This document shows positions 16,270 to 25,360 of a stretch of 64,000 bases of DNA, piece by piece. Within the stretch, counting starts at the first letter, position 1. The number at the start of each line of letters is the position of its first letter. The translations under genes were made by a program, and so were the position numbers. Origin of the DNA: Pseudomonadota bacterium (lineage in GTDB: Bacteria; Pseudomonadota; Gammaproteobacteria; Legionellales; Legionellaceae); assembly GCA_020051095.1 (NCBI GenBank), contig JAGVJN010000023.1:1-64000 (forward strand). The letters are read 5' to 3'. The notes under the pieces are model-generated. The model saw only the letters and a program-made list of their open reading frames with translations. It searched no databases and had not been told where the DNA came from.

Positions 16270-19092
16270 TTAAACATTATTCTTTTTGCCCGTCAACGCT
16301 TCATGAACTAGCGCTTGCTGTTGTTTGGCATGCAAAATTGGGCTACCAACTGCTGGTGCTGCCGCAAATCCTCTGCCTGCATAACGCAAGGTTTGTGTTT
16401 CGCTAAGGCAATCTATTATATTATGCTGTGATGAGAACCAAACCCCTTGATTTTTAGGTTCTTCTTGACACCACACAATATCGCTTGCATGCTCGTACTT
16501 TGCGAGCTCCTTCTTTAAATCCGCTTTCGGGAAGGGATAGAGTTGCTCAATACGAATGATGGCAACATGCTCAAGCGACTCATCTCTTCGTTTTTGCAAT
16601 AAGTCATAATAGACCTTGCCGCAACATAATACCACAGTTCGTACTTTTTTCACCTCTAGTTTGTCAATTTCTGGTATAACATTGTGGAATTCACCGTTGG
16701 TTAATTCACTGATTGGGGAGGTGGCTAATTTGTGTCTAAGCAAGCTTTTGGGGGACATGATAATCAAGGGCTTGCGGTAGTCACGAATAATTTGGCGTCT
16801 TAACAGGTGGAAAATCTGTGCGGGTGTAGTGGGTGTGCATACTTGCATGTTTTGCTGTGCACATAGTTGCATATATCGCTCAAGACGCGCCGAAGAGTGC
16901 TCAGGGCCTTGACCTTCGTAACCATGAGGTAGCAACATGACTAAGCCACAAAGGCGATTCCATTTCTGCTCACCCGAACTGATAAATTGGTCAATCACCA
17001 CTTGAGCGCCATTGGCAAAATCACCAAACTGTGCTTCCCATATCACGAGGGAATGAGGCTCAGAAGAAGCATACCCATACTCAAAAGCGAGCACGGCTTC
17101 TTCGGATAAAACAGAATCGATGACAAGAAACGGCCTCACAGGGTTCGTAGCGCAAGCACTAAGCGGAATAAAGTCTTCGCCGGTTTTCTGGTCATGTAAA
17201 ACCGCATGCCGGTGGGCAAAAGTGCCCCGTCCACTATCTTGGCCAGATAGTCTTACGCCGAAACCTTCGTCAAGCAAGGAGGCATAGGCCATGATTTCAG
17301 CGAATCCCCAGTTCATATCGAGTTTGCCGGCAGACATTTGCTGACGGTCATCGAGTATTTTTTTAACCACAGGATGAAGCGTAAAATCATCAGGCAAATT
17401 CATGAGTGTTTTGGATAGGGCAGCCACTTTTTCTTTGGAAATGGCCGTATCTGCTTTATCCGTCCATTTGCCTTTAAAATAGGGTTCCCAATCGATAGAA
17501 ATTTGATCCTTATAAGGCTCTGTGACCAATTCAACAACGGCTTTGCCCGTATCAAGGCAATCGCGATAATAATCATTCATGCCATCATAGGTTTTTTTAT
17601 CAATCACGGATTGCTCGATTAATTTTGTCGAGTAGTAATCTTTGAGCGGCTTCATTTGTTTTATTTTGGCATACATGACCGGTTGCGTCACGAACGGCTC
17701 ATCGGCCTCGTTATGGCCATGACGGCGATAGCATACTAAATCTAACACCACGTCTTTCTTAAATTTCATGCGATATTCAAACGCTAACCGAATTGCAAAA
17801 ACGGCCGCTTCAGGATCTTCACCGTTGACATGAATCACGGGGGCTTGGACCATTTTAGCCACATCGGTGCAATATAATGTGGAGCGGGAATCTAACGGAT
17901 TGCTGGTGGTGAAGCCAATTTGGTTATTAATGACAATATGAACCGTACCCCCCGTGCAATAGCCTCTTGCTTGTGAGAAGTTGAATGTTTCCATGACAAC
18001 CCCTTGCCCAGAAAATGCAGCATCGCCATGGATGATGATTGGAACAACTTTTCTCTTTTCGATGAGGTCGTTTCGCCGTCTTTGTCTAGACCGAGTTGAT
18101 CCTTCAATGACTGGGCCTATGATCTCAAGGTGGGAAGGGTTAAACGCTAAAGCAATATGAAGGATTTGTCCTGATTTTGTTTTGATATCCGAGGAGTAAC
18201 CCTTATGGTATTTCACATCACCACTAATATCTGTATGCACTTTGCCTTCGAATTCTTCAAAAAGGGCGTTGGGCTCTTTACCAAGAACATTCACTAAAAC
18301 ATTTAAACGACCGCGATGAGCCATCCCCATAACCACTTCATTCACCTTATCTTGACCTGCTTGCTCAATCATTTGTTTGAGCATGGGGATCAACGCATCG
18401 CCTCCTTCAAGGGAGAAGCGCTTTTGGCCAACGTAACGCGTGCCAAGATAACGTTCTAAGCCATCGGCTTCGATGAGTGATTTGAGAATGCTTACTTTTT
18501 CTTCATTGGTAAAGGTTGGCTTACCACGAACACCTTCCATTTTGGTTTGCAGCCAATCGCGCTCTTCGATATTGGCAATATGCATATACTCGATACCAAT
18601 ACTGCCGCAATAGGTTTCTTTCAATGCTTGGATAATGTCCTTTAAAGGCATTGGGCTGCTAGAAAAGTTACGTCCCCCAATAAAAGGGGCGGATAGGTCT
18701 GCGTCACTCAAGTCATGATAAGCTAACTCGAGACTGGGAATATCGTGGCGTTTGGCTGTCCCAAGGGGATCTAAGGTTGCTTTGTGATGTCCATGGGCGC
18801 GGTAAGCATTTAACAGCTGGGTGACACGATACTGTTTAACACCGTCACCGGCAGGCGCTGCAAAATATTTGGGCATTTGCGCTTGTTTAAGAAACTGATC
18901 TCGTATGGGTCTATGCGCTGTGTCTTGGGCAATGCCATCACGCTTGGGTAGACGGTCAAAGGTATCTCGCCATGCTTCCGAAACACTGTTTGGATCGGCA
19001 AGATAATCTTCATATAACCCATCCACGTATGCCATGTTTCCACCAGACAGGTAAGCTTCTGCCCACTGTTTTTCAAGATCACCTTCGCTCAT
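16270..19092 (-). CDS. sucA: 2-oxoglutarate dehydrogenase E1 component
   Basis: The thiamine-diphosphate-dependent decarboxylase of the 2-oxoglutarate dehydrogenase complex. I place the start at the ATG at 19092 (940 residues) because GGAG lies 6 nt before it; the upstream ATG at 19104 would add MEKS but has a poor site. The N-terminus (YLSGGNMAYVDGLYEDYL) matches the E2-binding segment of SucA. Further on come GMAHRGRLNVL and the ThDP/Mg site around HGDAAFSGQGVV. The C-terminal transketolase-like domain follows. It is preceded by sdhB with a 188-nt gap and followed by sucB. Confidence 0.97.
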   Translation of the reverse strand: MSEGDLEKQWAEAYLSGGNMAYVDGLYEDYLADPNSVSEAWRDTFDRLPKRDGIAQDTAHRPIRDQFLKQAQMPKYFAAPAGDGVKQYRVTQLLNAYRAHGHHKATLDPLGTAKRHDIPSLELAYHDLSDADLSAPFIGGRNFSSSPMPLKDIIQALKETYCGSIGIEYMHIANIEERDWLQTKMEGVRGKPTFTNEEKVSILKSLIEADGLERYLGTRYVGQKRFSLEGGDALIPMLKQMIEQAGQDKVNEVVMGMAHRGRLNVLVNVLGKEPNALFEEFEGKVHTDISGDVKYHKGYSSDIKTKSGQILHIALAFNPSHLEIIGPVIEGSTRSRQRRRNDLIEKRKVVPIIIHGDAAFSGQGVVMETFNFSQARGYCTGGTVHIVINNQIGFTTSNPLDSRSTLYCTDVAKMVQAPVIHVNGEDPEAAVFAIRLAFEYRMKFKKDVVLDLVCYRRHGHNEADEPFVTQPVMYAKIKQMKPLKDYYSTKLIEQSVIDKKTYDGMNDYYRDCLDTGKAVVELVTEPYKDQISIDWEPYFKGKWTDKADTAISKEKVAALSKTLMNLPDDFTLHPVVKKILDDRQQMSAGKLDMNWGFAEIMAYASLLDEGFGVRLSGQDSGRGTFAHRHAVLHDQKTGEDFIPLSACATNPVRPFLVIDSVLSEEAVLAFEYGYASSEPHSLVIWEAQFGDFANGAQVVIDQFISSGEQKWNRLCGLVMLLPHGYEGQGPEHSSARLERYMQLCAQQNMQVCTPTTPAQIFHLLRRQIIRDYRKPLIIMSPKSLLRHKLATSPISELTNGEFHNVIPEIDKLEVKKVRTVVLCCGKVYYDLLQKRRDESLEHVAIIRIEQLYPFPKADLKKELAKYEHASDIVWCQEEPKNQGVWFSSQHNIIDCLSETQTLRYAGRGFAAAPAVGSPILHAKQQQALVHEALTGKKNNV

Positions 19093-19280
19093 TGACTTCT
19101 CCAAATAAACTGCCTTTGACTTATCTCAAAGACAGCACTGATTATATAAGCACTTCAAACACATTATGCTACACATAAAAAAATAACCTCAAATCAACAC
19201 CCCCTTATTCGCCCGTTGGGCTTCTTCTCACCCTGTCTAGGGAGAAAATGAATGGGGAGGAAGTGACTGGTGAGGCTAAA

Positions 19281-20003
19281 TTAAGTTTCCTCACGAAGCA
19301 TTTGCGTTCTTATTTCCGCAATTGCTTTTGTTGGATTCAGTCCTTTGGGGCAAACGTTCACGCAGTTCATAATCGAACGGCAGCGAAAAACGCTGAACGG
19401 GTCCTGTAACTTATCTAAACGATGTTGCGTTGCTGTATCCCGACTATCGGCTAAAAAACGTCTCGCTTGAAGCAGACCAGCGGGACCAACAAATTTGTCA
19501 GGATTCCACCAGAAAGAGGGGCAGGAGCTTGTGCAACAGGCACATAAAATACATTCATATAAACCATCCAGTTTTGCTCTATCTTCTGGCGATTGTAATC
19601 GCTCTTGGGCAGGCGCAACTTGATTGTTTTGCAAATAAGGCTCAATTCTTTCATATTGTTGGTAAAATTGGGTCATATCGACCACCAGATCTCGGACGAC
19701 TGGAAAGCCGGGTAAGGGGCGAATGACGATTTTTGCCGCTTTTAGTTGCGATAAAGAGGTGATGCAAGCTAAGCCGTTTTTGCCATTAATATTCATCCCA
19801 TCAGAGCCGCATACACCTTCACGACATGAGCGTCGGAACGATAGGCTTTGGTCTTGCTCTGCTTTGAGCCTTTCTAATAAGGTTAAAACCATCGGATCCC
19901 CTTTTTGAGGAATTTCGATGGTATATTCCTGCATATAAGGTGCATCATCTGTTTCAGGATTGTATCGATAAATCGAAAAGTAAATCGTTCTTTTATCTGC
20001 CAT
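19281..20003 (-). CDS. sdhB: Succinate dehydrogenase iron-sulfur subunit
   Basis: A 240-residue electron-transfer subunit of complex II. The [2Fe-2S] ligands are in SCREGVCGSDGMNINGKNGL with a final Cys in ACIT. The [4Fe-4S]/[3Fe-4S] ligands are in CILCACCTSSCPSFWW and CRSIMNCVNVCPKGLNP. It passes electrons from SdhA to quinone at the SdhC/D anchor. It lies 12 nt after sdhA. Confidence 0.97.
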   Translation of the reverse strand: MADKRTIYFSIYRYNPETDDAPYMQEYTIEIPQKGDPMVLTLLERLKAEQDQSLSFRRSCREGVCGSDGMNINGKNGLACITSLSQLKAAKIVIRPLPGFPVVRDLVVDMTQFYQQYERIEPYLQNNQVAPAQERLQSPEDRAKLDGLYECILCACCTSSCPSFWWNPDKFVGPAGLLQARRFLADSRDTATQHRLDKLQDPFSVFRCRSIMNCVNVCPKGLNPTKAIAEIRTQMLREET

Positions 20004-20015
20004 TATCTTTCCTCT

Positions 20016-21785
20016 TTAATAAACCCGTACTTTGGGCTCGAACGGTTTAACATACTTTGGTGTGACATTGACGGGGCGATAATCAATTTTATGGTTTTCT
20101 TCAAAGTAGAGCGTATGTTTTATCCATTCTTCGTCATTTCGGTCCGGATAATCTTCTCGGCTATGGGCGCCACGACTCTCCGTTCTTGCTAACGCCGATT
20201 GGGCAGTTGCGCAGGCAGTTGCCATCAGGTTATCCAACTCTAAAGCCACGAGACGCTCGGTATTAAAAATGTGGCTCTTATCGCTAATGGAAGCAGTGAG
20301 CAGCCTGCTTCTTAATTCTTCCAGCCGGTGTAGGCCTTTTGACATAACTTCCCCTGTACGGAATACGCCAAAATCCTCTTGCATGACGCGCTGCATCTCT
20401 TTGCGAATGTCAGCTGGGTTTTCACCATCTTTATTGGTTTCCCATCGTTGGTAGCGGGCTAAACCAGCATCGATATCATCATCGGAAACATAAGGCATTT
20501 CAGGCAATTGATTCGATAACCATAGCTCTTCAATGTGCATGCCAGCTGCTCTGCCAAACACCACTAAGTCAAGTAAGGAGTTACCGCCTAACCTATTCGC
20601 CCCATGAACCGAAACACAAGCGCATTCACCGACAGCATACAGTCCCTCAATCACGTGATCTTTACCTTTTTTATGGGAGATTACTTGCCCATGAATGTTG
20701 GTTGGAATGCCACCCATCGAATAGTGACAGGTAGGTACAACTGGAATTGGTTCTATGATGGGATCAACGCCAGCAAATTTAAGGGATAGTTCACGAATAC
20801 CGGGTAAACGGGACTTAATCAAATCAGATCCCAAGTGATCTAATTTCAATTTAACATAATCTTCACCGTCCGGATCAAAACCATGACCGTTGCGAATTTC
20901 TAACGCCATTGACCGGGCAACCACATCCCGAGATGCAAGATCCTTAACCCGAGGAGCATAGCGCTCCATGAAGCGTTCGCCGTCTTTATTGATAAGGTAA
21001 CCACCTTCTCCCCGGCATCCTTCAGTCACTAGTGTTCCAGCTCCGGCAATCCCGGTAGGATGGAATTGCCACATTTCCATATCTTGAAGCGGTAGACCGG
21101 CACGTAAAGCCATGCCAAAGCCATCTCCGGTATTAATATGGGCATTGGTGGTAGATTGATAAATTCGGCCGGCCCCACCGGTTGCAAACACACATACGCG
21201 CGTTTGGTAAAAAACGACTTCGCCTGTTTCGATGTTCATCGCAGTGACACCAGCAATGCGGCCTGTGCTGGTTTGGACAATATCCAGGGCATACCATTCG
21301 CTGAAAATATGAGCATTCGCTTTGATGTTTTGCTGGTATAAGGTATGCAGTAAGGCATGCCCGGTCCTATCGGCGGCGGCACATGTTCTGGCAGCTTGAT
21401 CCCCGCCAAAATTTTTGGACTGCCCACCGAATTGGCGTTGATAAATTTTACCGTTGTCCATGCGCGAAAAGGGTAGCCCCATATGCTCTAATTCATAGAC
21501 GACTTCGGGACCCGATTTACACAAATATTCAATGGCTTCTTGGTCACCAATATAATCCGCCCCTTTTACAGTGTCGTACATGTGCCAATGCCAATTATCT
21601 TCGTCCGCATTTCCTAACGCAGCTGTGATTCCTCCTTGAGCGGAAACAGTGTGAGAGCGCGTTGGGAAAACTTTTGACAAGAGGGCGACTTTCATTCCTG
21701 ACTGGGCCAGTTGTAAGGCCGCACGCATGCCAGCGCCGCCAGCGCCTACAATAACCGCATCAAATTTGTTTCGAGCAATTGTCAT
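20016..21785 (-). CDS. sdhA: Succinate dehydrogenase flavoprotein subunit
   Basis: The 589-residue FAD-binding catalytic subunit. The dinucleotide motif is [12 protein letters not shown] near the N-terminus. The covalent-FAD His is in [10 protein letters not shown]. The active-site region [21 protein letters not shown] and the capping-domain YSMGGIPTN are intact. It oxidises succinate to fumarate on the cytoplasmic face of the inner membrane. One base separates it from sdhD. Confidence 0.98.
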   Translation of the reverse strand: MTIARNKFDAVIVGAGGAGMRAALQLAQSGMKVALLSKVFPTRSHTVSAQGGITAALGNADEDNWHWHMYDTVKGADYIGDQEAIEYLCKSGPEVVYELEHMGLPFSRMDNGKIYQRQFGGQSKNFGGDQAARTCAAADRTGHALLHTLYQQNIKANAHIFSEWYALDIVQTSTGRIAGVTAMNIETGEVVFYQTRVCVFATGGAGRIYQSTTNAHINTGDGFGMALRAGLPLQDMEMWQFHPTGIAGAGTLVTEGCRGEGGYLINKDGERFMERYAPRVKDLASRDVVARSMALEIRNGHGFDPDGEDYVKLKLDHLGSDLIKSRLPGIRELSLKFAGVDPIIEPIPVVPTCHYSMGGIPTNIHGQVISHKKGKDHVIEGLYAVGECACVSVHGANRLGGNSLLDLVVFGRAAGMHIEELWLSNQLPEMPYVSDDDIDAGLARYQRWETNKDGENPADIRKEMQRVMQEDFGVFRTGEVMSKGLHRLEELRSRLLTASISDKSHIFNTERLVALELDNLMATACATAQSALARTESRGAHSREDYPDRNDEEWIKHTLYFEENHKIDYRPVNVTPKYVKPFEPKVRVY

Positions 21786-21786
21786 A

Positions 21787-22134
21787 TTATAGCCCCCATA
21801 AGATCATGATGCCCCAGGTGAATAGGAGCAATAAAACGCCAAGGATAACCATCTGTACCATAATTCTTAAACTCGTTGGTTTAATATAGTCAGTGGTTAC
21901 TGTCCATAATCCTACCCAGGCATGCAATAACACCGCCAATAAAGATAGAATGCTCCCCAGCTTCATGATGGGGTTAGAAAACAAGGTTAGCCATTGCTGA
22001 TACGTAAGTTGTGGATGACTTAAAATAAAGCCCAATAAGAATAAAGCATAAATGGCTAAAAAAACCGCTGTGACACGTTGTATTAACCAATCTTTTAATC
22101 CATTCCCCGTTAAACTAGTGACATTCGTTACCAT
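21787..22134 (-). CDS. sdhD: Succinate dehydrogenase membrane anchor SdhD
   Basis: A 115-residue hydrophobic protein with three predicted membrane helices. The heme b ligand region is [15 protein letters not shown], which corresponds to the conserved His and quinone-site Asp-Tyr of SdhD. Together with SdhC it anchors SdhAB and binds quinone. It overlaps sdhC by 7 nt, consistent with coupled, equimolar translation. Confidence 0.93.
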   Translation of the reverse strand: MVTNVTSLTGNGLKDWLIQRVTAVFLAIYALFLLGFILSHPQLTYQQWLTLFSNPIMKLGSILSLLAVLLHAWVGLWTVTTDYIKPTSLRIMVQMVILGVLLLLFTWGIMILWGL

Positions 22135-22502
22135 ATCCAGATTCCTGCTAAAATTGCCAAAATGATTGCTATAACAATAACGGTTGCAGCACTCTTACGT
22201 CCTGACGATAAATCCTCACCCCATCCTAAATCCATGAAAATATGCCTTAGACCGGCTAGGATGTGGTAGCCCAAGGACACCAAAAAAGCCCAAATTATAA
22301 TTAAATGGACGGGTGATCCTAGTAATGATTTTGTGGCAATAAAGGACTTCTCCGATTGAAGAGAAGCATGTAAGTACCACATCATAAACGGCAATAGGAC
22401 AAAAATACCTATGCCAGATAGTCGGTGGAAGATTGATGCGATAGCCATGACTGGAAAACGCATCGTTGCCAAATCTAAATTGACGGGTCTCTTTTTATTC
22501 AT
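22128..22502 (-). CDS. sdhC: Succinate dehydrogenase cytochrome b556 subunit
   Basis: 124 residues from the ATG at 22502 (MNKKRPVNLDL), which has AAGG 8 nt upstream; a longer frame to 22535 exists but lacks a site. The family signature is visible: RPVNLDLATMRFP, then IFHRLSGIGIF (quinone site), and the heme-ligand segment GYHILAGLRHIFMDLGWG. Three membrane helices are predicted. It is the first gene of the sdhCDAB-sucABCD series, about 120 nt after a predicted promoter. Confidence 0.94.
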   Translation of the reverse strand: MNKKRPVNLDLATMRFPVMAIASIFHRLSGIGIFVLLPFMMWYLHASLQSEKSFIATKSLLGSPVHLIIIWAFLVSLGYHILAGLRHIFMDLGWGEDLSSGRKSAATVIVIAIILAILAGIWIW

Positions 22503-22630
22503 TGATTGTACCTTCTGTCCTAAATTACAAATCACAATTACTTAGGGACGTTCCCAAGGGTATACCCCTAATTAAAAAAAATTTCGTAGGACATCCATGA
22601 CGCATGCCCTGACGAATCCTTTCTTAATAC

Positions 22631-22658
22631 ATTATAATCCAAGATAAGCGATTGAAAA
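22631..22658 (-). promoter_or_regulatory. Predicted sigma-70 promoter of the sdh-suc operon
   Basis: On the minus strand TTTTCA (22653-22658) precedes a perfect TATAAT (22631-22636) by 16 nt. It sits between glmS and sdhC and leaves a 5' leader of about 120 nt. The leader includes the palindrome GGGTATACCC at 22558-22567. Confidence 0.55.
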
Positions 22659-22682
22659 TGATCAAATTTCCAATGCATTAGT

Positions 22683-22711
22683 ATTTTACCTCGTTGTTTT
22701 ATAGGTAAAAT
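22683..22711. other. Stem-loop between glmS and sdhC
   Basis: ATTTTACCT and AGGTAAAAT form a 9-bp stem around an 11-nt loop, 22 nt downstream of the glmS stop. No T-tract follows on the minus strand, so at best it is a weak terminator or an mRNA 3'-end stabiliser. Confidence 0.4.
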
Positions 22712-22732
22712 GTACTTCTAACAGCAGTGATT

Positions 22733-24547
22733 TTACTCAACTGTCACCGATTTTGCCAGATTTCGAGGTTGATCGACATCAGTGCCTTTGGCAACGGCAA
22801 CATGGTATGACAGAAGCTGTAATGGAATCGTATATATAATGGGTGCTACCCACTCACCACAGGTGGGCACGGGGATTAATATGGCTCCATTAGCCTGCCA
22901 ATCATGCTGGTCATCCACAAATACGAATAACTGCCCACCACGCGCGCTAACCTCATGTAAATTGGATTTTAATTTGTTTAACAGTTCATTATTCGGTGCA
23001 ACTGCCACAACGGGCATTTTATCATCAACTAATGCCAGTGGGCCATGTTTTAATTCTCCCGCAGGATAGGCTTCAGCATGGATATATGAGAGTTCTTTCA
23101 GTTTAAGAGCACCTTCTAAGGCAACAGGGTATTGGACCCCTCGACCTAGGAACAGGGTATGTTCTTTATTCACAAACGAAGCGGCTAATTCCTCAATCAG
23201 CGGGTCCATTTTTAGAACTTGTTCGACGAGTTGCGGAAGCGTTTGTAATTGGGCGATAACTTCGTTTCCTCGACCATCCTGGTTGAGAGCAATGCCTAAC
23301 ATGAGGAAGGCCAACAACTGGGTTGTGAATGCTTTGGTTGAGGCAACGCCAATTTCAATACCCGCCCTTGTTAAAAAAGTTAGCTCCGTTTCGCGAACTA
23401 ACGAGCTGCTTGGAACGTTGCATATTGCCATGGTGGCTAAGTAATTCAGGGTTTTTGCTTTTTGAAGTGCGGCCAAGGTATCAGCCGTTTCACCTGATTG
23501 AGATACGGCAATAAACAAAGAATTGTCTGGAACAACCACATTTCGATAGCGATACTCACTGGCGATTTCAACTTGAGTGGGTAATCCTGCTAAGGATTCT
23601 AGCCAATATTTTGCGACGAGGCCTGCATGATAGCTTGTGCCACAGGCAACAATATGGATGTGCTTTGTTCGTTGAAATATATCGGTTGCATGGTCGCCGA
23701 AACTGGCTTTGACCACCTTGGGACTGACAATTCTTCCCTCTAAGGTGTCGAGTAGGACGCGGGGTTGCTCATAGATTTCTTTTTGCATGAAGTGACGGTA
23801 ATTTTCTTTGCCAATCACTGCTTGCTCGGCTTCTAATTTGTGCATGGTTCGAGTGCAAGTCTTACCGGCCTTATTAACTATTTTAAAGGAAGACTGTGTC
23901 AGGATAGCACTGTCGCCTTCTTCCAAATAGCAAACTTTATCCGCAAATCCACGTAAAGCGAGCGTATCCGAGGCTATAAAATGGCCATGTTTACTGGTGC
24001 CAATAATAAGAGGACTACCTTGACGAACAACGACTAACTCATCGGGCTGGTCCTTATGAATGATGGCCAGTGCAAAAGCACCTTGTAATTCTTGAACTGC
24101 ACTGGATACTGCTTTATGCAGATTTTTATGATCCTGATAATAATAATGAACGAGATGGGCAATCACTTCTGAGTCAGTTTCTGAGTAGAACTCATAGCCT
24201 TTTCCTTGGAGAAAATCCCTTAAATTGAGATGATTTTCAATAATTCCATTATGGACAAGCGCTAGCTCTTCTGCTGAAACATGAGGGTGTGCGTTGGTTT
24301 CGCAGGGTTTTCCGTGTGTGGCCCAGCGCGTATGACCGATCCCCAAGAAGCCTGCTAATTGACGACCCTTAACTGTTTCCGTAAGGACGTTAACTTTACC
24401 TGAAATGCGACAACGGTTTAGCATCCCTTCATTTGATAATATAGCGATGCCAGCCGAGTCGTAGCCCCTATATTCTAAGCGCTGCAGGCCTTCTAGCAGA
24501 AAACTTTGAACGTCTGCATCGGTAATCGCACCAACAATTCCGCACAT
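22733..24547 (-). CDS. glmS: Glutamine-fructose-6-phosphate aminotransferase (isomerising)
   Basis: A 604-residue enzyme making glucosamine-6-phosphate from fructose-6-phosphate and glutamine, the entry step to peptidoglycan and LPS amino sugars. The N-terminal glutaminase domain starts MCGIVGAI with Cys2 as nucleophile, and has HTRWATHG and GHSE-type substrate residues. Two SIS isomerase domains follow (ACGTSYHAG, SQSGETADTL, EGALKLKELSYIHAEAYPAGE). The C-terminus LAKSVTVE is the conserved end. It stands alone with about 170 nt of leader to a predicted promoter. Confidence 0.98.
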   Translation of the reverse strand: MCGIVGAITDADVQSFLLEGLQRLEYRGYDSAGIAILSNEGMLNRCRISGKVNVLTETVKGRQLAGFLGIGHTRWATHGKPCETNAHPHVSAEELALVHNGIIENHLNLRDFLQGKGYEFYSETDSEVIAHLVHYYYQDHKNLHKAVSSAVQELQGAFALAIIHKDQPDELVVVRQGSPLIIGTSKHGHFIASDTLALRGFADKVCYLEEGDSAILTQSSFKIVNKAGKTCTRTMHKLEAEQAVIGKENYRHFMQKEIYEQPRVLLDTLEGRIVSPKVVKASFGDHATDIFQRTKHIHIVACGTSYHAGLVAKYWLESLAGLPTQVEIASEYRYRNVVVPDNSLFIAVSQSGETADTLAALQKAKTLNYLATMAICNVPSSSLVRETELTFLTRAGIEIGVASTKAFTTQLLAFLMLGIALNQDGRGNEVIAQLQTLPQLVEQVLKMDPLIEELAASFVNKEHTLFLGRGVQYPVALEGALKLKELSYIHAEAYPAGELKHGPLALVDDKMPVVAVAPNNELLNKLKSNLHEVSARGGQLFVFVDDQHDWQANGAILIPVPTCGEWVAPIIYTIPLQLLSYHVAVAKGTDVDQPRNLAKSVTVE

Positions 24548-24670
24548 AGAAGCCTCGATGGTTAATAAAAAAATAAGATTATGTCATAAATTTTGCAGCT
24601 ACTCTAGAGGCATTGGCAATGAGCTGAAATGAAGGAATTTGCGAATGCCATTCAAGTTCTTTTAAGAACC

Positions 24671-24687
24671 CTAGGGAGGATCCCTAG
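24671..24687. promoter_or_regulatory. Palindrome in the glmS leader
   Basis: CTAGGGA-GGA-TCCCTAG is a perfect 7-bp inverted repeat with a 3-nt spacer, about 30 nt inside the transcript predicted from the promoter at 24717-24743. It could be an operator or an mRNA hairpin. No T-tract follows. The rest of 24548-24854 shows nothing recognisable. Confidence 0.4.
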
Positions 24688-24716
24688 TCACTCGGATTAT
24701 TTAGTCTTATAAATTT

Positions 24717-24743
24717 AGAATAGCATAAAATTGGCATTGTCAA
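24717..24743 (-). promoter_or_regulatory. Predicted promoter of glmS
   Basis: Minus strand: a perfect TTGACA (24738-24743), a 15-nt spacer, and TATTCT (24717-24722) preceded by TGC, an extended -10. The short spacer is partly compensated by the extended element. It leaves a leader of about 165 nt before glmS. Confidence 0.5.
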
Positions 24744-24854
24744 TGATCCCTGGTATTTGTGTATTCCGACGCAAGAATAAAGAATGGGTGCGGTCTCCAT
24801 TGCAAATTAGAGTGCTTAGCATAGGATATTTTGCTTTTGAAGTTGGAGCTTAGC

Positions 24855-25227
24855 ATGCGTAGCTATAAAGAACTGAAACTCTTTAATCCCGCACTGATTT
24901 ATAGTTTTGAACCCGAGTCCTCTCCCAAAGCTCTCCATTTTCAGATCCTACTTTGGCCGAGCTGATTCAGATAAGAATGGCAATGAATCATTATGCCAAA
25001 CAAATAAAAGCAATCAATCCAGAGTATGATTTGGATAAAATCTCAATAACAATAACAGAAAGATTCCCCATGCTAAATAGGTTAGATGCGGACAATAATC
25101 AACATGCAATAATGGCGTGTCAAATCATGTTAAAAATCATGGAAAGGGCGATTTTATTGTTCTTTGTGATGAGATCAATACTGAAAAAATGCTCTCTACA
25201 AATCCAGTTCAGCAATACCAAAAATGA
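24855..25227 (+). pseudogene. Frameshifted remnant of an unknown gene
   Basis: Three short reading frames follow each other in the same direction and read as one broken protein. The first (24855 ATG, MRSYKELKLFNPALIYSFEP) is in frame until about 24940. The second continues as FSDPTLAELIQIRMAMN through LNRLDADNNQHAIM. After about 25134 the sensible reading shifts again to NHGKGDFIVLCDEINTEKML and stops at 25227. Each single frame alone ends in implausible sequence. I do not recognise the family. Two frameshifts in about 370 nt, next to an ankyrin gene, suggest decay of an accessory gene. A short intact ORF (24953-25237) is the alternative reading. Confidence 0.45.
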
Positions 25228-25267
25228 TATGGAGTAAACGTTGCCATTGCTAGGTTTAGGGTAAGTA

Positions 25268-25289
25268 GCCCCCCATGGATAAGGGGGGC
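25268..25289. other. GC-rich hairpin between the gene remnant and the ankyrin gene
   Basis: GCCCCCC and GGGGGGC form a perfect 7-bp stem with an 8-nt loop. It lies downstream of both the remnant (plus strand) and the ankyrin gene (minus strand). No T-tract follows on either strand, so terminator activity is uncertain. Confidence 0.4.
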
Positions 25290-25360
25290 AATTTAATCTA
25301 ACCAGCGCGATGGGCATCCATTATATCAACCAGTGGATAAAGAAAGTTCAAATATTCATT

